A DNA stretch of 64,000 nt from Azospirillum thiophilum. GTDB taxonomy: Bacteria > Pseudomonadota > Alphaproteobacteria > Azospirillales > Azospirillaceae. Under the pieces are notes generated by a model, which was not told the origin of the DNA, did no database searches, and worked only from the letters and a program-made list of their open reading frames with translations. How positions within the stretch are numbered: the stretch's first letter is position 1; each line of letters opens with the position of its first letter. The DNA lies in NCBI RefSeq assembly GCF_001305595.1, contig NZ_CP012402.1, positions 223,501-287,500 of the forward strand. Reading direction: 5' to 3'. Position numbers and translations under genes: made by a program. This document shows, in pieces, positions 15,617 through 24,998 of the stretch.

Positions 15617-16411
15617 CTATTTGCCGGCGGTCAGGGTACGGGCCAGCACCTTCGGACTCATCCCCGTGTGGCGCTGGCACAGCGCCACGAAGCTGCTGAT
15701 GCTGTCATAGCCGAGCATGAAGGCGGTATCCGTTACCGACCTGCCCGCCGCAAGCAGGTCGATGCCGTGCATCAGCTTGGCGATCTGGAGCCACTCGCCC
15801 ACCGGCAACCCGGTGTCGAGCCTGAACTTGCGGGTGAGGCTTCGGCGCGACATGCCCGCGGCGGCAGCGATCTCATCGAGCCCGACCTGCTCGTCCGGCC
15901 GGTCCATCCACGTTTCCACCGCACCGCGCAGGCGACTGTCCTGCGGCATCGGGAGCATCATGAGCCCGCCCCTGGCCTCGATCAACTCGTCTTGCAGGAC
16001 AGCGAGCAGTCGTCCGGTTGCGCCGGAGATTACCGGATGCAGCCGAGCGGCAGCCAGCCGCTCGACCAGGGCGCCGACCAGGGGGGTGCAGCGCATCACC
16101 GCGGGCTCATCGGGAAAGCCCTGGCAGAACTCGGGCGCGAGATAGAGCCGGACGCCGTCGGTATTGGCGGTGTCGCCGGCATGGTCGGTGAAGGGAGGCA
16201 CCCAGCACAGGTGGCCGGCGGGGATGAGCCAACGGCCGGTCGGCGACTGCGATCTCATATATCCCGACCGAAGCAGGAAGAACTCGCCATGCGGATGGCG
16301 ATGGGCGCCACGGGCGAAATGATCGTCCCCGCCGGTCGCCGCGCTGCGCAGCGCGGCGCCGTCGAGCCCGTCGAGGGCAGGGGCATCGGCTCCCGGCCAG
16401 ATCGCTGCCAT
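15617..16411 (-). CDS. AraC-family transcriptional regulator
   Basis: A 264-residue regulator. An N-terminal cupin-type sensor (HRHPHGEFFLLRSG ... GHLCWVPPFTDHAGD) is followed by a C-terminal double helix-turn-helix: GLDEIAAAAGMSRRSLTRKF, then TDTAFMLGYDSISSFVALCQRHTGMSP. The ATG at 16411 is chosen because the protein aligns in length with cupin-AraC regulators from there. It is divergent from a lipoprotein gene. Target and ligand are unknown. Confidence 0.88.
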   Translation of the reverse strand: MAAIWPGADAPALDGLDGAALRSAATGGDDHFARGAHRHPHGEFFLLRSGYMRSQSPTGRWLIPAGHLCWVPPFTDHAGDTANTDGVRLYLAPEFCQGFPDEPAVMRCTPLVGALVERLAAARLHPVISGATGRLLAVLQDELIEARGGLMMLPMPQDSRLRGAVETWMDRPDEQVGLDEIAAAAGMSRRSLTRKFRLDTGLPVGEWLQIAKLMHGIDLLAAGRSVTDTAFMLGYDSISSFVALCQRHTGMSPKVLARTLTAGK

Positions 16412-16499
16412 TGGCCCAAAACCATCAAAACTTGACCTGTTGCAAGACGCGCACCTTAGTTGGTTCCGGCATAAAGGCAAGGCATTGCAGGAGGTCGCC

Positions 16500-17159
16500 A
16501 TGTCTTTGTTCCGTCCGGGGTCCGCACGCGCGGCCCGGCTGCTCGTCATCGCTGCCGCCCTGTCGATTGCGGGATGTGCCGGCACCACCGTGCACGAGGT
16601 TGCGAGCCGGCCGCCGACCCTGTCTTCGCTTCCCCCGAGAAGCATCGGGGTGGTCATCGAGGACGAAAGCCTGCCGCCGGAGAAGCCGTCTCGCCGCGCA
16701 CGCCAAGCCGCCGACCTGCGCACCGTGTCCGCCGCGCTCTCGGAGCGCATCCCGAAGCTCCTTGCCTCCCATCGCCTTGCCGTGGTGCCGGCCGGGCAGC
16801 CTCCGGACCTGATCCTGCGGTGCCGCATTCTGGCTCTCCGCAGTGGCAGCAAAGCACTTCGCGTGTTCGTCGGCTATGGTGCCGGCAAGACCGTGTTGCA
16901 GGTCGGCGTGACCTTGGCCGATCCGGCGGCGCGCGACGCGCCTCTGCTCGACTTCGCGACACACTCCACGACCGGGAGCATGCCGGGTGGTGGCTATGGC
17001 ATTCCCGCGCTGGTGGGCGAAGGGCTCAAAGCGCTGCAGAAGGACGGCCTTGCCGTCGAGGTCGACCAGACCCTGCAGGCGATAGACAGTCGGGTCGGCG
17101 CCTACTTCCTGTCGCAAGGCTGGCCCTACCCGACGCTCCCGCAGCTGGGGGAGCCATGA
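16500..17159 (+). CDS. DUF4410-like putative lipoprotein
   Basis: A 219-residue predicted outer-membrane or periplasmic lipoprotein. A basic N-terminus and hydrophobic core end in the lipobox SIAGC at about residues 21-25. The body resembles DUF4410-type proteins: an early beta region, then LILRCRILALRSGSKALRVFVGYGAGKTVLQVGVTL, with the Gly-rich GYGAGK signature. AGGAGG precedes the ATG closely. Function is not known for the family; divergent pairing with an AraC regulator hints at envelope or stress control. Confidence 0.75.
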   Translation: MSLFRPGSARAARLLVIAAALSIAGCAGTTVHEVASRPPTLSSLPPRSIGVVIEDESLPPEKPSRRARQAADLRTVSAALSERIPKLLASHRLAVVPAGQPPDLILRCRILALRSGSKALRVFVGYGAGKTVLQVGVTLADPAARDAPLLDFATHSTTGSMPGGGYGIPALVGEGLKALQKDGLAVEVDQTLQAIDSRVGAYFLSQGWPYPTLPQLGEP

Positions 17160-17246
17160 GGCAGCCCATGCAGCCGCGCAACCCGGAAGTTCCGCCATCC
17201 ATGGCCGAGCGTCGTACCCACCGGCTGCCGGTCCGGGCAAGCCTGC

Positions 17247-17747
17247 CTAGCCGGCCGAAACCTCGACCTCTACCTCGACCGTCGGCTCGTGCCGCACCGG
17301 GAAATTCACCGAGCGGGCGATGAAGCATTTCTCCGCCGCCTCATGGTGCAGGGCCACCGCCTTCTCCATGTCCGCTGCCCCCGACCCCGGCGCCAGCGTC
17401 ACCCGCGGGCGCAGGACGACGGCGACGAACTGGCCGGCGCCGTCCGCTTCCTCCGCCATCACCCCCTCGGCCGCGTCGGCATAGGCGGTGACGGTGATCC
17501 CGGCGGCGGCGCAGAGATGCAGGTACCACAGCTGGTGGCAGGCCGAGAGCGCGCCGACCAGCAGCTCCTCCGGGTTCCAGCGCGCCGGATCGCCGCGGAA
17601 GGCGGGATCGGCGGAGCCGGGGATCGCCGGCTTGTCTCCCGCGCCCAGCGCGTGGTCGCGGCTGTAGCCGCGGTAGGACGAGGTGCCGCTGCCGAGATTG
17701 CCGGTCCAGTCGAGCCGGACGGCATAGCGGTGTTCCCTGTGCGCCAT
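17247..17747 (-). CDS. OsmC-family peroxiredoxin-like protein
   Basis: A 166-residue OsmC/Ohr-fold protein. Two cysteines sit where the thiol peroxidase pair is expected: GALSACHQLWYLHLC and AAEKCFIARSVN. The N-terminus YAVRLDWTGNLGSGTSSYRG matches YhfA/OsmC relatives. Such proteins reduce organic hydroperoxides with dithiol help in the cytoplasm. It lies 13 bases downstream of the AEC transporter gene on the same strand and may be co-transcribed. Confidence 0.88.
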   Translation of the reverse strand: MAHREHRYAVRLDWTGNLGSGTSSYRGYSRDHALGAGDKPAIPGSADPAFRGDPARWNPEELLVGALSACHQLWYLHLCAAAGITVTAYADAAEGVMAEEADGAGQFVAVVLRPRVTLAPGSGAADMEKAVALHHEAAEKCFIARSVNFPVRHEPTVEVEVEVSAG

Positions 17748-17760
17748 CGAACCCCTCCGT

Positions 17761-18654
17761 CTATTGCATCACCACCATCAGCAGCACCGGCAGCCCGACG
17801 AAGGCCATGGCGGTGGACCCCAGCACCATGCCCGCCACATCCTCCGGCGCATTGTCGTAACGCAGCGCCCACAGATAGTTGAAGACGGCGACCGGCATCG
17901 AGCTCTGCACCAGCACGACGCCGCGGGCCGCCCCGGTCAGCCCCATCGCCCAGGCGATCAGCAGCCCCATGGCGAAGCCCACCCCCAGCCGGAAGGCCGA
18001 CATCGACAGCGCCCGCACCGCCCCCGACAGCCGCAGCTTCGACAGCGCCACCCCCAGCGAGAACAGCATCAGCGGCACCGCGCAGTTGCCGAGCAGCGTG
18101 GTGGTGTTGCCGATCCAGACCGGCAGCGGCACATCGGCCAGCTGGACCGCCACCGCCAGCCCCACCGCATAGATCGTCGGGGTGCGCACCATCTGCCCGA
18201 GGTCGAAGCGCCCGGCGGCCAGCGCCGGGCCGAGCGTGAACTGCCCGACCGACATGACGGCATAGAACAGCACGGCGAGGCTGAGGCCGCTCTCGCCGAA
18301 GGCGAACAGGCAGACCGGCAATCCGAGGTTGCCGGCATTCGGGAAGGCCATCGCCGGCACATAGACCCGCAGCGGCAGCCCCGCCGCCCGCAGGACCGGC
18401 ACCGACGCCAGCGCGGTCAGCCCCATGCAGGCGGTCGCCGCGAGCGCCATCTCCGCCATCGCGTCGGCCGACAGGTGCAGCCGGGTCAGCGCCGAGAAGA
18501 CGAGGCAGGGCGACGACACGTTGACCGCGAAGGTGGTGATGAAGGCGCTGTCATAGGGGAGGCTGGCGCGGGTCCAGCCATATCCCAGCGCCGCAACCAT
18601 GAACACGGGGGCCAGCACGGCGAAGACGTCGGACAGAAGGGCGAAGGCGGGCAT
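17761..18654 (-). CDS. AEC-family transporter (auxin efflux carrier type)
   Basis: A 297-residue inner-membrane protein with about ten hydrophobic helices and the family's conserved FPNAGNLGLPV in the middle helix region. The start at 18654 (MPAFALLSDVFAVLAPVF) is preferred because the upstream in-frame stretch is hydrophilic and Arg/Pro-rich. AEC proteins export or exchange small organic anions. Substrate unknown. Confidence 0.87.
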   Translation of the reverse strand: MPAFALLSDVFAVLAPVFMVAALGYGWTRASLPYDSAFITTFAVNVSSPCLVFSALTRLHLSADAMAEMALAATACMGLTALASVPVLRAAGLPLRVYVPAMAFPNAGNLGLPVCLFAFGESGLSLAVLFYAVMSVGQFTLGPALAAGRFDLGQMVRTPTIYAVGLAVAVQLADVPLPVWIGNTTTLLGNCAVPLMLFSLGVALSKLRLSGAVRALSMSAFRLGVGFAMGLLIAWAMGLTGAARGVVLVQSSMPVAVFNYLWALRYDNAPEDVAGMVLGSTAMAFVGLPVLLMVVMQ

Positions 18655-19060
18655 CGGCGGTGACGGGAGCCTGTGCTGCAACCGGTGGCGGGGCGGGCGA
18701 ATTGTCCGCCACCATGGCGGCATTCCCTCCCGGCGTCACCCCCGCGGGGCGGGGGCCGGGCGCAGGGCTGCCTCGCAAAAAAAGCCGCCCGTCCCGCCGT
18801 TCCGCCCTGGGATGTGCAATCTCCCGCTGTGGCGGGGCGCCGCCACTTGCCGATAACCCCGAGTCGCCAGGACCGGGGCATGGCGCTACAGTCGCCGCCA
18901 GTCGCCGCCGGTGGGTGGCGGGCCGCTCCGGCCGCAATGACGGCCCCGTTGCGCTCGCTTTTGTGCAAAATTTAACATAAGGCAGTAACGATTTGTAACG
19001 AGGCTTGAGCGACAAGAGGGCACCCACTAGGGTAAGAATGGACTCATTCCGCGGATTTGC
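18655..19060. other. Intergenic region between AEC transporter and cellulose operon
   Basis: About 400 bases between divergent genes. The left part is GC-rich with no gene seen. From about 18958 to 19020 it turns AT-rich (TTGTGCAAAATTTAACATAA ...), a likely promoter zone for bcsA. An 8-codon ORF (19038-19064) ends in an ATGA overlap with the bcsA start. Confidence 0.5.
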
Positions 19061-19064
19061 ATGA
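19038..19064 (+). CDS. Possible leader ORF coupled to bcsA (8 codons)
   Basis: ATG at 19038 opens an eight-residue peptide (MDSFRGFA) whose TGA overlaps the bcsA ATG. The bcsA start has no good Shine-Dalgarno of its own, so translational coupling is conceivable. May be chance. Confidence 0.25.
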   Translation: MDSFRGFA

Positions 19065-21346
19065 CACCTTCGCCGGGCGCCAAGACCGTTGTTCGACCCT
19101 TGAACAATAAGGCGCAACACGCCAAACGACAGTCCAGCCCGAACAGTCGCCGTTTCTCGCTGCGCTCCGTTCTGCTCTGGATTCTTTTGTTGCTGTCCGC
19201 CGGCTTGTTTCTTGCGCTGGCGGCCCTGCCCGTCGGGCGACTTGCCAGCGCCGCGATCTCTGTCGGCGTGGTTGTGGCCGCCTTCGTCCTGGGGCGCTTC
19301 GCACAGCGATTCTGGCATGCCCGCACCCTGACGGTGCTGCTGCTGGCCTTCGTCACTTTCCGCTATTTCTTCTGGCGGCTGACCGGCACGCTGCCGCCGG
19401 TGGACGATCTGGTCAACTTCGTTCCCGGCGTGACCCTGTTCGCGGCGGAGGCGCTGTCCTTCGTCCTGTTCCTGACCTCGTTGTTCGTCATCATCGATCC
19501 CATCACCCGCGAGCCGTCGGAGCCGACGGGCGATCCCGCCCTCTGGCCCAGCGTCGACGTCTACATCCCCTCCTACAACGAGGAGCCGGAGCTGCTGGAG
19601 ACGACGCTGGCCGCCGCGGTCTGCATCGACTATCCGCGCGACAAGCTGCATGTCTATCTGCTGGACGACGGCGGCACCGACCAGAAGCTGGCCCATGCCG
19701 ATCCGGAGCAGGCGGCGGCGGCATTGCGGCGGCGCGAGACGCTGACCGCGCTGTGCGGACGGCTCCAGGTCACCTACATGACCCGCCCGCGCAACGAGCA
19801 CGCCAAGGCCGGCAATATCAACCACGCCTTCCAGAAGACGTCGGGCGACCTGGTGCTGATCCTGGATGCCGACCATGTGCCGACGGTGGGAATCCTGAAG
19901 GCGACGGTCGGTTTCTTCCAGCAGGACGCCGGCCTGTTCCTGGTCCAGACCCCGCATTTCTTCGTCAACCCGGATCCGGTCGAATACAACCTCGGCACCT
20001 TCGAGCGGATGCCGAGCGAGAACGAGATGTTCTACTACTCGATCCAGCCGGGGCTCGACCGCTGGAACGGCTCCTTCTTCTGCGGGTCCGCCGCCGTCCT
20101 GCGCCGGTCGGCGCTGGAGGAGGTCGGCGGTTTCAGCGGCGACACGGTGACGGAGGATTGCGAGACGGCGCTGGAGCTGCATTCGCGCGGCTGGCGCAGC
20201 GTCTACCTGCCGCGCCCGCTGATCGCCGGGCTGCAGCCGGAGACCTTCGACAGCTTCATCGCCCAGCGCTCGCGCTGGACCCAGGGCATGATCCAGCTCT
20301 TCCTGCTGAAGAACCCGCTGCTGAAGCGCGGGCTGACCTTTTCGCAGCGCCTGTGCTATCTCAGCACGATGCTGTACTGGTTCTTCTGGTTCTGGCGGCC
20401 GATCTTCCTGCTGTCGCCGCTGTGCTACGCGCTGTTCGGGCTTGAGATCTACCGGATCAACCTGCCGGACTTCGCCTGCTTCGTCATCCCGCACGTCTTC
20501 GCCGCCGCCTTCCTGTCGCAGTTCCTGCACGGGCGGATGCGCTGGCCGCTGTTCTCGGAACTGTACGAGTATCTCCAGTCCTTCCATGTCTCCCGCGCGG
20601 CGCTGGCGACGCTGATCCGGCCGCGTGACCCGGTGTTCAAGGTCACCGCCAAGGGCCAGTCGGTGGAGCAGGACGGCTTCTCGCCGCTCGCCACCCCCTT
20701 CATCGTCACCACCCTGCTGCTGATTGCCGGGCTGGCGATGTGCGCCTGGCGCTATTCCGTCTTCCCGGAACACCGCGCCGCCATCCTGCCGGTGGCGGTG
20801 TGGAACTCGCTGAGCCTGCTGCTGGCGCTGGGCGGCCTCGCCGTCGTCTACGAGCGCAAGCGCGTCCGCCGGCAGGAGCGTTTCACCGTCGACCGCCCGG
20901 CCGTGCTGACGCTGGCGGACGGCAGCGCCATCGACCTGTCGGTCGCCGACGTTTCGGCCGGCGGCGTCGGCCTGCTGGCCGATCCGCGCTGGCGCGAGCA
21001 GCTGGCCCGGCCGGACGCGGCGCCGGTGCTGACCATCACCGCGACCGAGACGGAGGCGGCGACCACCACCGGCGTCCGCATCCACCGCATCGAGATGCGC
21101 AATGGCGAGCTGGCGGTCGGCGCTGGCTTCGCCCCGCGCGACCGCCAGGACATCGTGGAGATGGCGCGCTTCGTCTTCGGCAACAGCGTCGGCTGGGACG
21201 ACTTCCTCGACCGCAAGCGGGTGGGCGCCCCGACCTTCTTCGGCGGGCTGCTGTTCTTCGCCACGCGGGTGGTGCCGCGGCTCGGGCATGTGCTGCTGGC
21301 CCTGCCGGGCGCCCTGCGCCGCATCCTGACCTTCCAGGCGCCGTAG
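19061..21346 (+). CDS. bcsA: Cellulose synthase catalytic subunit (UDP-forming)
   Basis: A 761-residue inner-membrane GT2 processive glycosyltransferase that polymerises UDP-glucose into beta-1,4-glucan. Catalytic residues are visible: DDGG (Asp202-203), DADH (Asp269, Asp271), TED (364-366) and QRSRW (Gln402, Arg405-Trp406). Several membrane helices flank the catalytic loop. The C-terminal PilZ domain (about 600-700) has the c-di-GMP arginines in VRRQER and the DVSAGG motif, so activity should be c-di-GMP dependent. It is the first gene of the bcs operon; bcsB follows after five bases. Confidence 0.97.
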   Translation: MTPSPGAKTVVRPLNNKAQHAKRQSSPNSRRFSLRSVLLWILLLLSAGLFLALAALPVGRLASAAISVGVVVAAFVLGRFAQRFWHARTLTVLLLAFVTFRYFFWRLTGTLPPVDDLVNFVPGVTLFAAEALSFVLFLTSLFVIIDPITREPSEPTGDPALWPSVDVYIPSYNEEPELLETTLAAAVCIDYPRDKLHVYLLDDGGTDQKLAHADPEQAAAALRRRETLTALCGRLQVTYMTRPRNEHAKAGNINHAFQKTSGDLVLILDADHVPTVGILKATVGFFQQDAGLFLVQTPHFFVNPDPVEYNLGTFERMPSENEMFYYSIQPGLDRWNGSFFCGSAAVLRRSALEEVGGFSGDTVTEDCETALELHSRGWRSVYLPRPLIAGLQPETFDSFIAQRSRWTQGMIQLFLLKNPLLKRGLTFSQRLCYLSTMLYWFFWFWRPIFLLSPLCYALFGLEIYRINLPDFACFVIPHVFAAAFLSQFLHGRMRWPLFSELYEYLQSFHVSRAALATLIRPRDPVFKVTAKGQSVEQDGFSPLATPFIVTTLLLIAGLAMCAWRYSVFPEHRAAILPVAVWNSLSLLLALGGLAVVYERKRVRRQERFTVDRPAVLTLADGSAIDLSVADVSAGGVGLLADPRWREQLARPDAAPVLTITATETEAATTTGVRIHRIEMRNGELAVGAGFAPRDRQDIVEMARFVFGNSVGWDDFLDRKRVGAPTFFGGLLFFATRVVPRLGHVLLALPGALRRILTFQAP

Positions 21347-21351
21347 CGGCC

Positions 21352-23934
21352 ATGTCCGGTTCGCGCGCACATACCGCCGGCGGCCGCCGGTCCGGCCGGG
21401 TTCTGCCGGCTCTCCTGCTGCTGGCCCTGTCCCTGTGGCTCGGCTGGGCCGCCCCGGCGCTGGCTGCCGACAAGCGGGTGATCCCGTTGTCGAACCTGCG
21501 CGACGGCCAGGCCGAGGTCACGCTGCATGGCGAGACGGAGACGGTGGCGCTGCGCGCCGTCCTGCCGCCGGTGGTCGGGCTGACCTCCGTCGTGCTGGCG
21601 CTGACCTACGAGAACGGCATCGACATCCTGCCCGAGAAGGGCTCCATGTCGGTCTTCATCAACGGCTCGCCGGTGGCCGACCTGCCGCTCGCCGCCTTCA
21701 AGGGGCCGGTCAATGCCGCCATCACCCTGCCGGCCAGCCTGATCCGGCCGGGCGAGAACCAGATCGTCTTCCAGACCAACGCCCAGCACCGCGCCATCTG
21801 CACGGTGCGCGGCACCTACGACCTGTGGGCGCGGATCGACCTCGCCGCCTCGTCGCTGACGCTGGTGTCCGACGGCGGCGTCCCCACGCCCGACCTCGCC
21901 ATGATGCGCCAGCTGCTGGTCGCGTCCGACCGTGCGCGCGAGCCGCTGGCGATCATCGAGCCCGGCGGCGGGATCGACGCCGACGAGCTCGGCTGGGGCT
22001 CGATGGTGGCCCAGTCCTACGGCCTGCTGCTGGGCGACCAGACGCCGCGGGTGGTGGCGGTCTCCGTGCCGCCGAAGGGGGCGGAGGCTGGAGCCGCCGG
22101 CTCCGGCATGACGCTGGAAAGCCTGCCGCTGCCGGGCGGCAAGGCCATCCTGATCGGCACCCGCGACCGCATCGCGCCGCTGTTGGGCGAGGCGCGCGCC
22201 GCCGCCATCACCGGTCCCTTCCTGGCCGTCTACCCGCTGCCGGCCGGCGGTGGGGCTGGCGGCGGCACCGGCGGCGGGGCCTTCGTCGCCGTCGCCTCCG
22301 GCCGGACCCAGCAGGAGGTCGATCAGGCGGTGATGCGGCTGGCCGACGTCACCCGGCCGCTGCCGACCCAGAGCTCGATGATCGTCGCCGACCAGACCAG
22401 CCCCGCCGGTTCCGCCGCGGCCGTCGCGGCGCGCGTGCCGGTCCAGGCGGAGGGGCGCTACCGCCTGTCGGAGCTGGGCTTCCAGACCGTCCGGCACAGC
22501 GGCTACCGCTATGCCGGCCGCTTCGGCCTGACCCTGCCGACCGGCTTCGCCCCGGTCAGCGACCGCTCCATCCTGTTCCACGTCGATGCCGCCTTCGAGG
22601 GCGACCTCGGTCCCGGCGCGATCCTGAACGTCCGGGTGAACGGCCAGTCCGCCGGTGCCATGGAGATCGACAAGCGCTCCAGCGGCATCATCGAGAAGGG
22701 CGAGATGCCGCTGCCGATGACGTTGTTCCGCCCCGGCCCGAACCTGATCGAGGTCGAGGCGGAACTGCCTCCCGCCGGCGGCACCGACTGCGTCTTCGCG
22801 GTGCGGCGGCCGACCTTCACCCTGTTCGACAGCTCTGCCATCGAAATCCCCGGTTTCGCCCGGCTGGTCACCCTGCCCAGCCTGGGCGGCTTCGCCAACA
22901 CCGCCTATCCCTATGGCGGCACCGCCGGGACCGAGCCGGCGCCGCCCTTCGACCTCGTCGTCGTCGGGCGCGACCCGGCCTGGTTCGGCGCCGCCTGGAG
23001 CCTGACCGCCCGGCTGGCGCAGCGGGCGGGCGAGCCGATGACGGTGGTGCCCTATGTCGGCTGGGACGGCGTGCCCGCCGACAACGCGCTGATCGTCGGG
23101 CCGGTGGCGGCGCTGCCGCAGGCGGTCTTCGCCTCCGCCCCCCTTCCGGCCGACCGGCTGGCCGGGCTGTTGGAGGCGGGCTCGCTGATCGCCCAGGCCG
23201 GCGCGCGCGGCGAGCCGATGCCGGCGGCCGACCGCCGGGCGCTGGTCGACCGGCTGCGGCTTGGCTGGTCGGGCAATCCCGCCCGCCAGGGCAGCGCGCG
23301 CTCCGGTGCGGTGCCCGCCATGGGCTTCGCCGGCAGCGCGCTGGCGGCGGACGGCGGTGTCCAGGGCGGCGGCCAGGGCGGCGCGCAGGGCCGCTGGCAG
23401 CGCATGGCCGGCGATGCCAAGGATGCCGGAGCCTCCGGCGGCTGGATCCCCGACTGGGCCCGGCGGGCCATGGCGGCGGCGGCGCGCTACGTCAACCATT
23501 GGACGGCGGAGGACGCGCCGGTCGACGTGGTCGCCCTGACCGAGAACACCGAGACGCTGCCCGAAGCCGCCCTTCTGCAATACCGCGCGCCGGGCACCGA
23601 GACGCTGACCTGGACGCTGCTGACCGCCTCGGATTCCCGTTCGATCGACCGCGCCATGCGCAGCCTGGGCGAGGCTGGGCAGTGGGACAAGCTGCGCGGC
23701 GGCGGCGCCTTGTGGAGCAGCGCCGCGCCGGCCGTCACCACGCTGGACGCGTCGCGGCCCTACCAGATCATTCTCAACCCCTTTGACATCGGCAACCTGA
23801 TCCTGATCCTGGCGCGCAACCTGTCGCAGCGGATCGAGCTGCTGTTCGCGCTGCTGATGGGGACGGCGGTGCTGCTGACGGTTGCCATGCGGCTGCTGCT
23901 GAAACACGGGCATGGGGAACGGAGCGGGTCATGA
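21352..23934 (+). CDS. bcsB: Cellulose synthase periplasmic subunit BcsB
   Basis: An 860-residue BcsB: a cleavable signal (LPALLLLALSLWLGWAAPALA), a long periplasmic carbohydrate-binding/flavodoxin-like region, and a C-terminal membrane helix (IELLFALLMGTAVLLTVAMRLLL) that docks to BcsA. Conserved early elements include FINGSPVADLPL and the cysteine-containing AICTVRGTYDLW region. It guides the nascent glucan across the periplasm. Starts five bases after bcsA and overlaps bcsZ by ATGA. Confidence 0.95.
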   Translation: MSGSRAHTAGGRRSGRVLPALLLLALSLWLGWAAPALAADKRVIPLSNLRDGQAEVTLHGETETVALRAVLPPVVGLTSVVLALTYENGIDILPEKGSMSVFINGSPVADLPLAAFKGPVNAAITLPASLIRPGENQIVFQTNAQHRAICTVRGTYDLWARIDLAASSLTLVSDGGVPTPDLAMMRQLLVASDRAREPLAIIEPGGGIDADELGWGSMVAQSYGLLLGDQTPRVVAVSVPPKGAEAGAAGSGMTLESLPLPGGKAILIGTRDRIAPLLGEARAAAITGPFLAVYPLPAGGGAGGGTGGGAFVAVASGRTQQEVDQAVMRLADVTRPLPTQSSMIVADQTSPAGSAAAVAARVPVQAEGRYRLSELGFQTVRHSGYRYAGRFGLTLPTGFAPVSDRSILFHVDAAFEGDLGPGAILNVRVNGQSAGAMEIDKRSSGIIEKGEMPLPMTLFRPGPNLIEVEAELPPAGGTDCVFAVRRPTFTLFDSSAIEIPGFARLVTLPSLGGFANTAYPYGGTAGTEPAPPFDLVVVGRDPAWFGAAWSLTARLAQRAGEPMTVVPYVGWDGVPADNALIVGPVAALPQAVFASAPLPADRLAGLLEAGSLIAQAGARGEPMPAADRRALVDRLRLGWSGNPARQGSARSGAVPAMGFAGSALAADGGVQGGGQGGAQGRWQRMAGDAKDAGASGGWIPDWARRAMAAAARYVNHWTAEDAPVDVVALTENTETLPEAALLQYRAPGTETLTWTLLTASDSRSIDRAMRSLGEAGQWDKLRGGGALWSSAAPAVTTLDASRPYQIILNPFDIGNLILILARNLSQRIELLFALLMGTAVLLTVAMRLLLKHGHGERSGS

Positions 23935-24998
23935 CGGCGACACGGCGCGACGTGCTGATCGGAACGGCCGCCCTCGGGCTGGCGGCGGCACTGCCGGGGG
24001 TGGGGACGGGGCTGGTGGGCGGAGCGCTGGCTGCGCCCTTCGACGGGTCGGCGTGGCGCCGCTACGCCGACCGCTTCCTGCAGCCGGACGGGCGGATCGT
24101 CGACAGCGGCAACAAGGGCGTCAGCCATTCCGAAGGGCAGGGCTACGGCATGCTGCTGGCGGTGGCGGCCGGCGACCGCGCCGCCTTCGACCGTCTGTGG
24201 GGCTGGACCCAGCGCACGCTGATGGTGCGCGGCGACGGGCTGGCCGCCTGGCGCTGGATGCCGGACGGCGGCGTCACCGACCGCAACAACGCGTCGGACG
24301 GCGACATGCTGATCGCCTGGGCCCTGCTGCGCGCCGCCGAGAGCTGGGGCGACGGGGCCTACCGCAGCGCCGCCACCGCCATCGTCAGGGCGCTGGCCGC
24401 CGCGGTGCTGGTGGAGCAGGCCGGGCTGACCGTGCTGCTGCCGGGGCGCGACGGCTTCCGCAAGGGCGAGGCGCTGGTGCTCAATCCCAGCTACTGGGTC
24501 TTCCCGGCGATCCGCGCCTTCGCCGCCTTGCCTGACGGCCAGCGCTGGGGCCGGCTGGCGGAGTCCGGCCTCGTCCTGTTGTCGAAGGCCCGCTTCGGCG
24601 GTTTCCAGCTGCCGCCGGACTGGCTGGCGCTGGACGCGGACGGCGCCGTCACCGTGGCCGACGGCTTCAAGAAGCAGTACGGCTACGACGCGGTGCGGGT
24701 GCCGCTGTATCTGGCGTGGGACGGCTATCGCGATCCCTATTATTTCCGTCCCTACGCCATGCTGGCGGCGAGATATGGCGGGGCGGCGATCCCCGCCACC
24801 GTGTCGCTGCCGGGCGGCACCACCACCCAGGTCGCGGCGTCGGTCGGCATGCTGGCGGTCTACCGGCTGGCCTCGGCGCTTGCCGGGGCGGGCAATGCGG
24901 TGACGGTGCCGCCGCTGGCGCCGGACGAGGATTATTACTCCACCACCTTGGCCCATCTATCCGCGCTGGCGGCGCAAAGCCTGGGGATCGAGCCGTGA
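23931..24998 (+). CDS. bcsZ: Periplasmic endoglucanase BcsZ (GH8)
   Basis: A 355-residue family 8 glycosidase. The twin-arginine-like signal (TATRRDVLIGTAALGLAAAL) ends near ALAAPF. The proton-donor glutamate lies in VSHSEGQGYGMLLAV and the second catalytic region in VTDRNNASDGDMLIAWALL. BcsZ trims cellulose during export and influences fibre formation. It overlaps both neighbours by four bases. Confidence 0.94.
   Translation: MTATRRDVLIGTAALGLAAALPGVGTGLVGGALAAPFDGSAWRRYADRFLQPDGRIVDSGNKGVSHSEGQGYGMLLAVAAGDRAAFDRLWGWTQRTLMVRGDGLAAWRWMPDGGVTDRNNASDGDMLIAWALLRAAESWGDGAYRSAATAIVRALAAAVLVEQAGLTVLLPGRDGFRKGEALVLNPSYWVFPAIRAFAALPDGQRWGRLAESGLVLLSKARFGGFQLPPDWLALDADGAVTVADGFKKQYGYDAVRVPLYLAWDGYRDPYYFRPYAMLAARYGGAAIPATVSLPGGTTTQVAASVGMLAVYRLASALAGAGNAVTVPPLAPDEDYYSTTLAHLSALAAQSLGIEP

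Noticed and set aside
18551..21370. 939-codon minus-strand open frame across bcsA
   Set aside because: Antisense shadow of bcsA; no recognisable protein features.
20848..23913. 1021-codon minus-strand open frame across bcsB
   Set aside because: Antisense shadow; bcsB on the plus strand has a signal peptide, membrane helix and family motifs.
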